Part shown: positions 1-5,053 of the stretch, piece by piece
How positions within the stretch are numbered: position 1 is the first letter of the stretch
How the letters are laid out: each line of letters begins with the position of its first letter
From: Alphaproteobacteria bacterium UBA6189
GTDB taxonomy: Bacteria > Pseudomonadota > Alphaproteobacteria > Rickettsiales > UBA3002
Assembly: GCA_002422745.1 (NCBI GenBank)
Contig: DITH01000106.1
Span: 529-6,466, forward strand
DNA: 5,938 bases
Reading direction: 5' to 3'
Translations under genes and position numbers: made by a program
The notes under the pieces: model-generated
What the model was told of the DNA's origin: nothing
Seen by the model: only the letters and a program-made list of their open reading frames with translations
The model's database searches: none

Positions 1-594
1 GCCGGTGCCGATGGCACCCTGGTGCAGATTGGCCTTGCCGCCCGAGAGGCGGGTCGGCAGTCGCACCATCGCCATGACTGGCACGCCGCGGAACACGATG
101 ATCCGTACATCGGGCACGCCGCGGTAAGTGATTTTCTCGAACACCGGATCAAAGTTGACGCGATATTCGATCAGCGCCTTGTCTGACTGTCCGCCCAGGC
201 TGTAGATGCCGGCAAGTATGTTCGAGACATGGAAGCTGATGTCGTGTTCGTCCATCAGACTGCCGTCTGCCGTGCGGTAACTGTTGCGCGTGCGCCCGGT
301 CACCACGATGATGCCGTCGCCCTGGCTGCCGCGCGCCGGTTTGACGACGAAATCCCGGTATTTGCCGAGCAGTTGCGGCAGGGTGCGCACCTGCTGCTGG
401 ATTTCGATGACGCCGTAGAGTTCGGGCACCGCCACGCCCGCCCTGATGGCCAGTTGCTTGGTCAGCGTCTTGTCGTCCACCAGCGGATAACAGGCGCGCG
501 GGTTGTGCGGGAGCATGTACTCGGCGTTGCGCCGGTTGATGCCCAGCACGCCTGCCGCGTCCAGACGATGATGCATGCGCAGCCAGTTCATCAT
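1..594 (-). CDS. Alpha-L-glutamate ligase-like protein (ATP-grasp, RimK-related), C-terminus cut by window edge
   Basis: My reverse-strand translation gives 198 residues from the N-terminus without a stop; the rest lies beyond the left edge. The start matches the RimK-related ligase-like family: GINRRNAEYM near residue 18 and YPLVDDK near 36, then a glycine-rich ATP-grasp loop VVKPARGSQGDG (about 83-94) in which Lys85 should contact ATP. LIEYRV (141-146) and HQGAIGTG (191-198) follow. By family knowledge such enzymes join an amino acid to a carboxylate with ATP in the cytoplasm; the substrate here is unknown. The chosen ATG (594) overlaps the stop of the membrane-protein gene as ATGA, and a second ATG follows directly (591). 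No strong ribosome site is visible, so translational coupling is likely. Family members are usually over 300 residues, so roughly a third or more is missing. The family call is firm, the substrate is not. Confidence 0.9.
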   Translation of the reverse strand, partial: MMNWLRMHHRLDAAGVLGINRRNAEYMLPHNPRACYPLVDDKTLTKQLAIRAGVAVPELYGVIEIQQQVRTLPQLLGKYRDFVVKPARGSQGDGIIVVTGRTRNSYRTADGSLMDEHDISFHVSNILAGIYSLGGQSDKALIEYRVNFDPVFEKITYRGVPDVRIIVFRGVPVMAMVRLPTRLSGGKANLHQGAIGTG

Positions 595-2171
595 TTGGCC
601 AGCACGCGGAAACGGTAGAGTTCGGTGAGCCGGTAGCCGCTGTAGCGGCCGATCAGCAGGGTGGCCGCCAGCGCGACGAGCAACAGTTCCGGGAACACGA
701 AGAACAGGTGCTCGACCATCTGCAGATTCATCACGAAATAGCAGAGGATGCCGACGGCAATCGAGCCGAAGCCCTGCTGGAAGGCTTCGCTGGGGCCGCG
801 CTCCTCCCACACCATCGTCATCCGCTCAATGGTCATGGTCATGATGACAATGGGGAACAGGCCGATGGAGAGCCCGCGTTCCAGTCCCAGTTTGAAGGAA
901 ATCACGGTGAGCACAGCAATCAGCAACACGACGACGATCACCACCGCTGCAAGGCGCGGCACCAGCAGCAGCTTCAGGCGGTCGAGGTAAAAACGCACCG
1001 CCAGGCCCAGCCCGATCACGGCGCAGAGGAAGGCGACGCCCCACAACGGCCCGGTCTGGCGGAACGCCAGGGCGATCAGCACCGGCATGAACGTGCCGAA
1101 CGTGCGCACCCCGATCACCTGGCGCAGGAAGGCGATGGCCAGCCCGCCGACGGGAATCATCAGCAGCACCTTGAACAGGATCTGCGACTCAAGCGGCAGG
1201 TTATAAAACGAGAAGGTGAGGAAAACGTTGGAGTTCTGGCCCGATTTCCAGATCGCCCGGGTCAGCGCATCGTTGGTGTTATGGCGCACGCTCACCGCCG
1301 ATTCGATATGCGCACGGCCTTCTTCCAGGGTCAGGAAACGGTCGTTTCCATACCACCAGGCGATGTATTTATCCTGCATGCCGAAACTGTATTGTTCGGG
1401 GTCGACCGGCTGCCACTTGTCCTTCACGAACACTTCCAGCCAGTCGATAAACTGGCCGCGGCGCGTATCCTGCGTGAGCTTGATGCCATGGGCGATGCGG
1501 GTCGGCACCTCGGCCGCTTCGAGCAGCAGGGCGGCCAATGCCGTGTCGGTGAGGTGGGGGTCGAGCGTATCACGGATCAGTTTGACGCGATCGTCCTGTG
1601 CGCTACGCGCCAAGAGGTAGATTTCACGCACAAAGGTTTTGGTCGAGGCGGAGCGTTCGCGCGCCTCGTCGATCAGCGCATCGAGTGCCAGGTAAATCGG
1701 TGCCTGCTGCTCGCCTTCGGCCAGTTGCGGACGATTTTCCTTGCTGTAGGGCGAGTTAGGTGCGGGCGGTTTTTCTGCTTTCCCCGGCGATGGTGCATCG
1801 AGCTCATACACAATGGCGCGGTAGAATATTGTTTCCTGCGCATCGATCCGCCGTTTGGAGAAGGTGGCTTCGCGGTTGCCCTCGGCATCACGCGCCGTGA
1901 TCGCATGGCCAAAGCGGCGGGCGATAATATTCTCATCCACCAGCACCAGATTATCCGCCGGGTGAGGAAGCTGCATATTCAGCACGACCGGCTTGTCGCC
2001 GCGCTTCCAGGGCTCGCGCGAATAAAGATCAACCCGTGCTTCGACAAACCAGCTGTTATATTTGGTGTCAGGGGCCAGCGGAAATTCAAGCACGAGATGC
2101 TTATACAGCATCATCGCCACACCAATGCCGGCCAGAAGCGCGACAATCACCCAGATTTTCGTGGAACGCAT
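591..2171 (-). CDS. Inactive transglutaminase domain fused to seven transmembrane helices
   Basis: The 526-residue protein has one N-terminal membrane helix (about 6-23), a large soluble region (about 25-325), then seven hydrophobic segments (near 331-349, 357-371, 375-395, 405-426, 432-448, 468-485 and 490-507). This matches the family of inactive transglutaminases with a 7TM C-terminus; FGTFMPVLIALAF (358-370) and MTMTIER (444-450) look like its conserved signatures. The soluble part keeps the transglutaminase outline (ALLLEAAEVPTR at 214-225, DWLEVFV at 243-249, PVDPE at 255-259). The active-site Cys position appears to be Thr/Ala (TDTALAA), and the His expected before the W-x-E-V strand is missing; only the Asp of PVDPE remains. 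It is therefore probably a binding or scaffold module outside the cytoplasmic membrane. The start lies 16 bases after the protease stop, with a weak GGGA about 10 bases upstream. The end overlaps the ligase gene, indicating an operon. Confidence 0.93.
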   Translation of the reverse strand: MRSTKIWVIVALLAGIGVAMMLYKHLVLEFPLAPDTKYNSWFVEARVDLYSREPWKRGDKPVVLNMQLPHPADNLVLVDENIIARRFGHAITARDAEGNREATFSKRRIDAQETIFYRAIVYELDAPSPGKAEKPPAPNSPYSKENRPQLAEGEQQAPIYLALDALIDEARERSASTKTFVREIYLLARSAQDDRVKLIRDTLDPHLTDTALAALLLEAAEVPTRIAHGIKLTQDTRRGQFIDWLEVFVKDKWQPVDPEQYSFGMQDKYIAWWYGNDRFLTLEEGRAHIESAVSVRHNTNDALTRAIWKSGQNSNVFLTFSFYNLPLESQILFKVLLMIPVGGLAIAFLRQVIGVRTFGTFMPVLIALAFRQTGPLWGVAFLCAVIGLGLAVRFYLDRLKLLLVPRLAAVVIVVVLLIAVLTVISFKLGLERGLSIGLFPIVIMTMTIERMTMVWEERGPSEAFQQGFGSIAVGILCYFVMNLQMVEHLFFVFPELLLVALAATLLIGRYSGYRLTELYRFRVLAK

Positions 2172-2187
2172 GCGCGTTTTTCCCGTG

Positions 2188-2709
2188 TTATTCGCCGATC
2201 CGACAGTAAGGCTGCGACAGATGCTTGGCGGCCGGGTTAATCACCAGATCCGCATGCCGCATCATATTGCGCCCGATGAGCACGGGGTAGATGAAGTTTT
2301 CACGATTGGCAAGGTTCACTTCTTCCGTTACCTCGCGTCCGGCGATGCAAAAACGCATCTCGATCACCGGGCGGCGCACATATCCGCCACCTTTCAGCTT
2401 GATGCGGACATAGCGCTTAATCTCGCGCTCGAAGGTTTTCGGTGCGCCATCATCCATCATCACGCTGAATACCACGGTCTCGCCGCTGCGATCTTTGGTT
2501 TTTTCGCCGGATTTGCGGATATCAATAATTTCCGAATCGATCGACGAGGTCGTGGCGCCCGTATCCATCTTGGCTTTCACCACCGTGCCGACTTCGCTTA
2601 ACCGCACTTCCTCAATCCAGCCGACTTCTTTCTTGGCGCGAGGCTTTTCGGCGGCGGTCGCCAGGCCGGGCAAAAGGAGGAGCGAGATAAATAGATGCAG
2701 GGTGCGCAT
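2188..2709 (-). CDS. Exported retropepsin-like protease of the 'ATP-dependent zinc protease' (RimB-type) family
   Basis: I start this 173-residue protein at the ATG at 2709 because it then opens with a classic signal peptide: a basic start (MRT), the hydrophobic run FISLLLLPGL (7-16), and a probable cleavage after Ala19 or Ala20. A longer reading would run back into the tRNA gene and is rejected. The mature part begins with VGWIEEVRL, then KMDTGATTSSID (47-58), the aspartic-protease-like D-T-G-A motif with Asp49 as presumed catalytic residue. RPVIEMRFCIAG (113-124) and YPVLIGRNMM (141-150) are further family hallmarks. The historical name 'zinc protease' comes from annotation; the motif suggests a retropepsin fold, so the mechanism is inferred. 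Export puts it on the same side of the membrane as the soluble domain of the next gene. It is first in a three-gene run and follows a tRNA gene by 66 bases. GGA lies 5 bases before the ATG as a modest ribosome site. Cys121 and Cys169 could form a disulfide. Confidence 0.93.
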   Translation of the reverse strand: MRTLHLFISLLLLPGLATAAEKPRAKKEVGWIEEVRLSEVGTVVKAKMDTGATTSSIDSEIIDIRKSGEKTKDRSGETVVFSVMMDDGAPKTFEREIKRYVRIKLKGGGYVRRPVIEMRFCIAGREVTEEVNLANRENFIYPVLIGRNMMRHADLVINPAAKHLSQPYCRIGE

Positions 2710-2734
2710 GATCGTCCGTGCCGATATTGTTTTT

Positions 2735-2754
2735 CGCACTGCATAAGGAGTGCG
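2735..2754 (-). other. Small hairpin between tRNA-Thr and the protease gene
   Basis: On the transcribed strand the sequence reads CGCACT, an 8-base loop, then AGTGCG: a perfect 6-bp stem. It is followed by GAAAAAC rather than a run of T, so it is not a standard intrinsic terminator. It could mark a processing boundary in a tRNA-mRNA read-through transcript or be chance. No convincing sigma-70 promoter was found in the 66 bases between the tRNA and the protease ATG. Confidence 0.35.
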
Positions 2755-2775
2755 TTGCCGAGATTTGAGCGAAGC

Positions 2776-2850
2776 TGGTGCTGCTGAGAAGAATCGAACT
2801 TCCGACCCCGTCATTACCAATGACGTGCTCTACCACTGAGCTACAGCAGC
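2776..2850 (-). tRNA. trnT: tRNA-Thr (anticodon GGT)
   Basis: The reverse strand folds into a complete 75-base cloverleaf including an encoded CCA end. The acceptor stem GCTGCTG pairs perfectly with CAGCAGC. The D-arm is GCTC/GAGC with loop AGTGGTA. The anticodon stem CGTCA/TGACG holds loop TTGGTAA, so the anticodon is GGT, reading ACC and ACU threonine codons. The variable loop is GGGTC. The T-arm is GGAAG/CTTCT around TTCGATT, with one G-T pair at its base. The body resembles alphaproteobacterial tRNA-Thr. A possible weak -10, TATGGC on the reverse strand at 2883-2878, would give a leader of about 20 bases, but no clear -35 accompanies it. The gene points toward the protease operon. Confidence 0.96.
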
Positions 2851-2891
2851 GCTTTGCATCCAAAGTGGGCGCTTTCTGCCATAAGTGCCCG

Positions 2892-2921
2892 TTGCGTGCA
2901 AGCAGGGATTTGTGCTACATA
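2892..2921 (+). promoter_or_regulatory. Candidate promoter of the two small-protein genes
   Basis: TTGCGT at 2892-2897 and TACATA at 2916-2921 are separated by 18 bases, and a TG one base before the second box gives an extended -10 look. Initiation 8-9 bases downstream would fall on or next to the ATG at 2930, implying a leaderless message. The -35 box is only half matched, so this is a moderate candidate. It sits in the 79-base divergent gap facing the tRNA. Confidence 0.4.
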
Positions 2922-2929
2922 AGATATTG

Positions 2930-3076
2930 ATGCAAAAGCCCCAACAGGCAGCTACGGCGAAATCGCCAAAGGATGCGCGCGCCGCCAAGCTGGCGCAGGC
3001 GTTGAAACGCAATATGGCGCGGCGCAAGCAGGCGGCAGGTGGGGTGGCGAAACCACCGGGCAAGGAACGCGCATGA
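2930..3076 (+). CDS. Small basic protein of unknown function (48 aa)
   Basis: This predicted 48-residue protein is strongly basic, with ten lysines and five or six arginines, and has no signal peptide or membrane segment. The centre, KDARAAKLAQALKRNMARRK (14-33), should form one positively charged amphipathic helix; the C-terminus KPPGKERA is flexible. I do not recognise a named family. Short proteins of this style (KDARAAKLAxALxxNxxRRK) seem familiar to me from alphaproteobacteria, which is only a recollection. The ATG at 2930 is preferred to an in-frame GTG at 2885 because the region before it looks like a promoter and the extra residues break the charge pattern. There is no Shine-Dalgarno before 2930. 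Its stop overlaps the next start as ATGA. Nucleic-acid or ribosome binding would fit the charge but is inference. Confidence 0.6.
   Translation: MQKPQQAATAKSPKDARAAKLAQALKRNMARRKQAAGGVAKPPGKERA
3062..3066 (+). promoter_or_regulatory. Ribosome binding site of the 105-aa protein
   Basis: AAGGA lies 6 bases before the ATG at 3073, inside the end of the preceding small gene. It is one of the few clear Shine-Dalgarno sites in the window. It fixes the start of the downstream gene and supports that gene as real. Confidence 0.7.
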
Positions 3077-3390
3077 GCGAGCATCACGCCGGTAAAAAAG
3101 CAAAAAAACTTGCCCAGCTGTTAAAAAACCGGCGCACGCAACGCATCAACCTCGCCGAGGAGGAGCATGGCCGCCAGCGCGATCTGGAAAAAGAGCGCGA
3201 GGAAGAAACCAAGGACGCGAGCCGCAATGCCGGCCGCCAGACGGCCGCGCGACAAAAACAGGCGGCCGAACCCGCCTGGAGTGCGCGTATGCAGCAGATT
3301 CGCGATAAGAATACCGGGCGTATGCGGCAATCGACCGAGCGCTGGAACCGCTTCGCCGGCACCGAAGGCGGTGGTGGCCGCGGGCTTTAG
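3073..3390 (+). CDS. Small highly charged, helical protein of unknown function (105 aa)
   Basis: The 105-residue product is rich in Lys, Arg, Glu and Gln and has no cysteine, signal peptide or membrane helix. A basic head, GKKAKKLAQLLKNRRTQR (7-24), is followed by an acidic/basic stretch, EEEHGRQRDLEKEREEETK (29-47), typical of a long single helix or coiled coil. After a further basic-Gln region comes AWSARMQQIRDKN (68-80) and a glycine-rich end. It starts by ATGA overlap with the 48-aa gene and has a good AAGGA site, so the two genes form one operon. The head repeats the KLAQ-x-LK-N pattern of its neighbour. No family is recognised; a cytoplasmic partner of nucleic acid or of its neighbour is conceivable. 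The stop is 2 bases from the end of the convergent pilin gene. Confidence 0.65.
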   Translation: MSEHHAGKKAKKLAQLLKNRRTQRINLAEEEHGRQRDLEKEREEETKDASRNAGRQTAARQKQAAEPAWSARMQQIRDKNTGRMRQSTERWNRFAGTEGGGGRGL

Positions 3391-3392
3391 CA

Positions 3393-4205
3393 TCAGTAAC
3401 CCGTGATGTAGATGATATGGCAATCGATCGTGCTGGTGCTGCTGAGATTATATTCGGCACCATTGGAGCTACTTAAGTTGCAAAGCGGCCGCCCTTTATA
3501 AGTACGAATACGACCCGTCGCAGGCACGCCGTCATCGATCTTGGTGTCGATATTCCACATATCTGCGCCCGTCATTACGCCCTTTTCCAGCAAGTCCCCT
3601 GCTGAATCCGGTGTGCCGACATAGATGGTATTGCGATACGAACCCTCCCAGCACCAGCTGCTGCTGGAACCGCAATTGCCCACCCAATGCATGTCGTACC
3701 ATGCGCCGGCCAGCTTACTAGCAGGCAGGCGGGGCGAGGGATCCGCCCCGACGCTACGCGTACTTGCACCCGTGGTGACTGAGGCTTGTCCGCTATAAGT
3801 ACCCTCAATTAACCCGGCATTGGCAAGATGCTGCCAGCTGCGGAATTTCTCGTTGCCGTAATTAATACTACTATACTGAATGCCAGTATTCCCATCGCCA
3901 TTACAGGTGGTTTGTAATCCCGTACTATCGGTTTCGTAGCAATCGAGCCCCAGCCCGTCATTGCCGTCGGCCGCGCCCCAGAAGGCGGTGGCATTCGGCA
4001 TATCCCCCGGCAGGGCGAAATATTTATCCTTGAAGGCCATGACGGCGGTTTTGTAGCGATTGAGATCGGTGCCGATGCTGCGCAGTTCCGAAGCGCGAAT
4101 CAGCGCGCGCCCGGCCAGAATGCCGCCGACCAGCAGGCCAAGAATCACCAGCACAATGGCCAGTTCGACGAGGGAGAATCCGGAAGCATGGCGGCGCAGT
4201 TGCAT
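3393..4205 (-). CDS. Type IV pilin-like/pseudopilin protein A (prepilin N-terminal methylation domain)
   Basis: Starting at the ATG at 4205, the 270-residue precursor has a 9-residue leader MQLRRHASG, then FSLVELAIVLVILGLLVGG: a canonical prepilin site with Gly at -1, Phe at +1 and Glu at +5. Prepilin peptidase should cut after Gly9, and the hydrophobic helix (10-32) would pack in a pilus or pseudopilus. The globular part carries KYFALPGDMPNATAFWG (61-77), the acidic loops ADGNDG and CNGDGNTG (101-108), WQHLANAGLIEG (124-135) and NIDTKIDDG (218-226). These are features of a broad prepilin-like family. Six cysteines (89, 101, 178, 185, 242, 262) suggest three disulfides. An in-frame GTG at 4232 preceded by AGGG is an alternative start giving an 18-residue leader. 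The ATG is chosen because a promoter-like -10 ends 6 bases before it. Major versus minor pilin cannot be decided. Confidence 0.88.
   Translation of the reverse strand: MQLRRHASGFSLVELAIVLVILGLLVGGILAGRALIRASELRSIGTDLNRYKTAVMAFKDKYFALPGDMPNATAFWGAADGNDGLGLDCYETDSTGLQTTCNGDGNTGIQYSSINYGNEKFRSWQHLANAGLIEGTYSGQASVTTGASTRSVGADPSPRLPASKLAGAWYDMHWVGNCGSSSSWCWEGSYRNTIYVGTPDSAGDLLEKGVMTGADMWNIDTKIDDGVPATGRIRTYKGRPLCNLSSSNGAEYNLSSTSTIDCHIIYITGY
3952..4025 (-). repeat. 74-base direct repeat, copy within pilin gene A
   Basis: These 74 bases are identical, base for base, to 4768-4841 in the neighbouring pilin gene, 816 bases away and in the same reading frame. They encode residues 61-85, the KYFALPGDMP...GNDGL core. 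The sequence on both sides diverges, including at third codon positions. Confidence 0.95.
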
Positions 4206-4211
4206 GGCGCG

Positions 4212-4239
4212 AGTATAAGGCTTCGCGCACACAGCACAA
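4212..4239 (-). promoter_or_regulatory. Candidate leaderless promoter of pilin gene A
   Basis: On the reverse strand TTGTGC (4239-4234) is followed after 16 bases by TATACT (4217-4212), a good -10 box. Exactly 6 bases (CGCGCC) separate this box from the ATG at 4205, so initiation would fall on or near the A of the start codon. No Shine-Dalgarno precedes that ATG. The -35 matches only its TTG half and the element sits in the short gap after pilin gene B. Confidence 0.5.
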
Positions 4240-4241
4240 CC

Positions 4242-5012
4242 CTAATCCACCCAGTACATCAGCCCGCAATTTTTCTCGGTATCGTCGAGGGTGAAGGTGA
4301 TAGCGGTGTCGGTGCGCGCCCCGCTCACGCAGCCGCTGGCCGGCAGCGAACTCGATGTTTCGGGATAGCCCCGCATGACATAGAGCGCCCCACCATCGGC
4401 CGTGCCGTCATCCATCTTGGTGTCGATATTCCAGGCTTCTTCCGCACTCACCACGCCGCCCGCGAGGGCGTTTGCATTGTTGGATGGTTTGCTGACCCGG
4501 ATGAAATTACCTTCCGGCCCACGCTTGCCATACCATTGCTGGTTGCGGTCGATAATGAGATACCCGGTGCGCGGCAGTTTGGACGCGGGCACCGTGGTGC
4601 CCACCACATAGGGACTCCCCGAGCGGCCAAACACCCCCTCCACCAGCCCGGCATTTGCTATATGCTGCCAGGCATAATTGCTATCGCGCGTATGTTCGAT
4701 CCGGCCGTTAGCATCGCCGTTGCAGGTGAGCGTGCCGGTAATGGTGGCCGCGTCGCAATCGCCGGCAAGCCCGTCATTGCCGTCGGCCGCGCCCCAGAAG
4801 GCGGTGGCATTCGGCATATCCCCCGGCAGGGCGAAATATTTGCCCTTAAAAGCGTAGAGGGTCGCTTTGTGTTTGGCCAGTTCGGTGCTGACGGCGCGCA
4901 ACTCGCTGGCGCGAATCAGCGAGCGCCCGGCGAGAATGCCGCCGGTGAGCAGGCCAAGAATCACCAGCACCACGGCAAGTTCGACAAGCGAGAAGGCAGA
5001 TTTTGAGTTCAT
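4242..5012 (-). CDS. Type IV pilin-like/pseudopilin protein B (prepilin N-terminal methylation domain)
   Basis: The 256-residue precursor starts at the ATG at 5012 with the very short leader MNSKSA, then FSLVELAVVLVILGLLTGG. Phe at +1 and Glu at +5 are present, but Ala replaces the usual Gly at -1, which may slow prepilin peptidase cleavage. The globular domain is a paralogue of protein A: KYFALPGDMPNATAFWG (58-74), ADGNDG (76-81), CNGDANGRI (97-105), WQHIANAGLVEG (115-126), PASKL (142-146) and NIDTKMDDG (195-203) align in order. It has four cysteines (86, 97, 228, 249), two fewer than A, lacking A's Cys-rich WVGNCG...SWCWEG insertion. It ends 36 bases before the ATG of gene A. A more upstream in-frame start at 5042 is rejected because it would overlap the promoter and spoil the short leader. 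The role is a pilus or pseudopilus subunit; type cannot be fixed from this window. Confidence 0.9.
   Translation of the reverse strand: MNSKSAFSLVELAVVLVILGLLTGGILAGRSLIRASELRAVSTELAKHKATLYAFKGKYFALPGDMPNATAFWGAADGNDGLAGDCDAATITGTLTCNGDANGRIEHTRDSNYAWQHIANAGLVEGVFGRSGSPYVVGTTVPASKLPRTGYLIIDRNQQWYGKRGPEGNFIRVSKPSNNANALAGGVVSAEEAWNIDTKMDDGTADGGALYVMRGYPETSSSLPASGCVSGARTDTAITFTLDDTEKNCGLMYWVD
4768..4841 (-). repeat. 74-base direct repeat, copy within pilin gene B
   Basis: This is the second copy of the 74-base block described for pilin gene A (3952-4025), encoding residues 58-82 here. Recombination between the two copies would delete 816 bases and leave an in-frame hybrid with the B N-terminus and the A C-terminus. 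Confidence 0.95.
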
Positions 5013-5018
5013 GCATGG

Positions 5019-5047
5019 ATAATACGAGAGGCCGCCAGGCAATGCAA
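5019..5047 (-). promoter_or_regulatory. Candidate leaderless promoter of pilin gene B
   Basis: On the reverse strand TTGCAT (5047-5042) and TATTAT (5024-5019) are separated by exactly 17 bases. The -10 matches the sigma-70 consensus at five of six positions. Six bases (CCATGC) separate it from the ATG at 5012, putting the expected initiation point at the start codon itself. There is no room for a Shine-Dalgarno after the -10. The element fills the 41-base gap behind the TPR gene. Confidence 0.6.
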
Positions 5048-5053
5048 GCTACA

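Noticed and set aside
708..2240. A 510-codon open frame on the plus strand, rich in His, Gln and Asp
   Set aside because: It lies antisense to the membrane-protein gene. Its odd composition is what the complement of hydrophobic, GC-rich codons yields, and it shows no domain or ribosome site.
2735..2754. Intrinsic terminator for tRNA-Thr
   Set aside because: The stem is only 6 bp and is followed by an A-run, not a T-run, on the transcribed strand; on the other strand no T-run follows either.
2710..2820. Longer N-terminus for the protease, starting at 2820
   Set aside because: It would translate part of the tRNA-Thr gene and bury the signal peptide inside the protein.
2776..2850. tRNA gene as an integration site for a mobile element
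   Set aside because: No integrase gene and no repeat of the tRNA 3' end were noticed elsewhere in the window.
3952..4841. The 74-base repeats as mobile-element ends
   Set aside because: They are in-frame coding sequence within paralogous genes, in direct orientation, with no transposase between them.
4188..5006. A 272-codon open frame on the plus strand over pilin gene B
   Set aside because: It is a shadow of the pilin gene; the opposite strand has a clear prepilin N-terminus and conserved paralogue.
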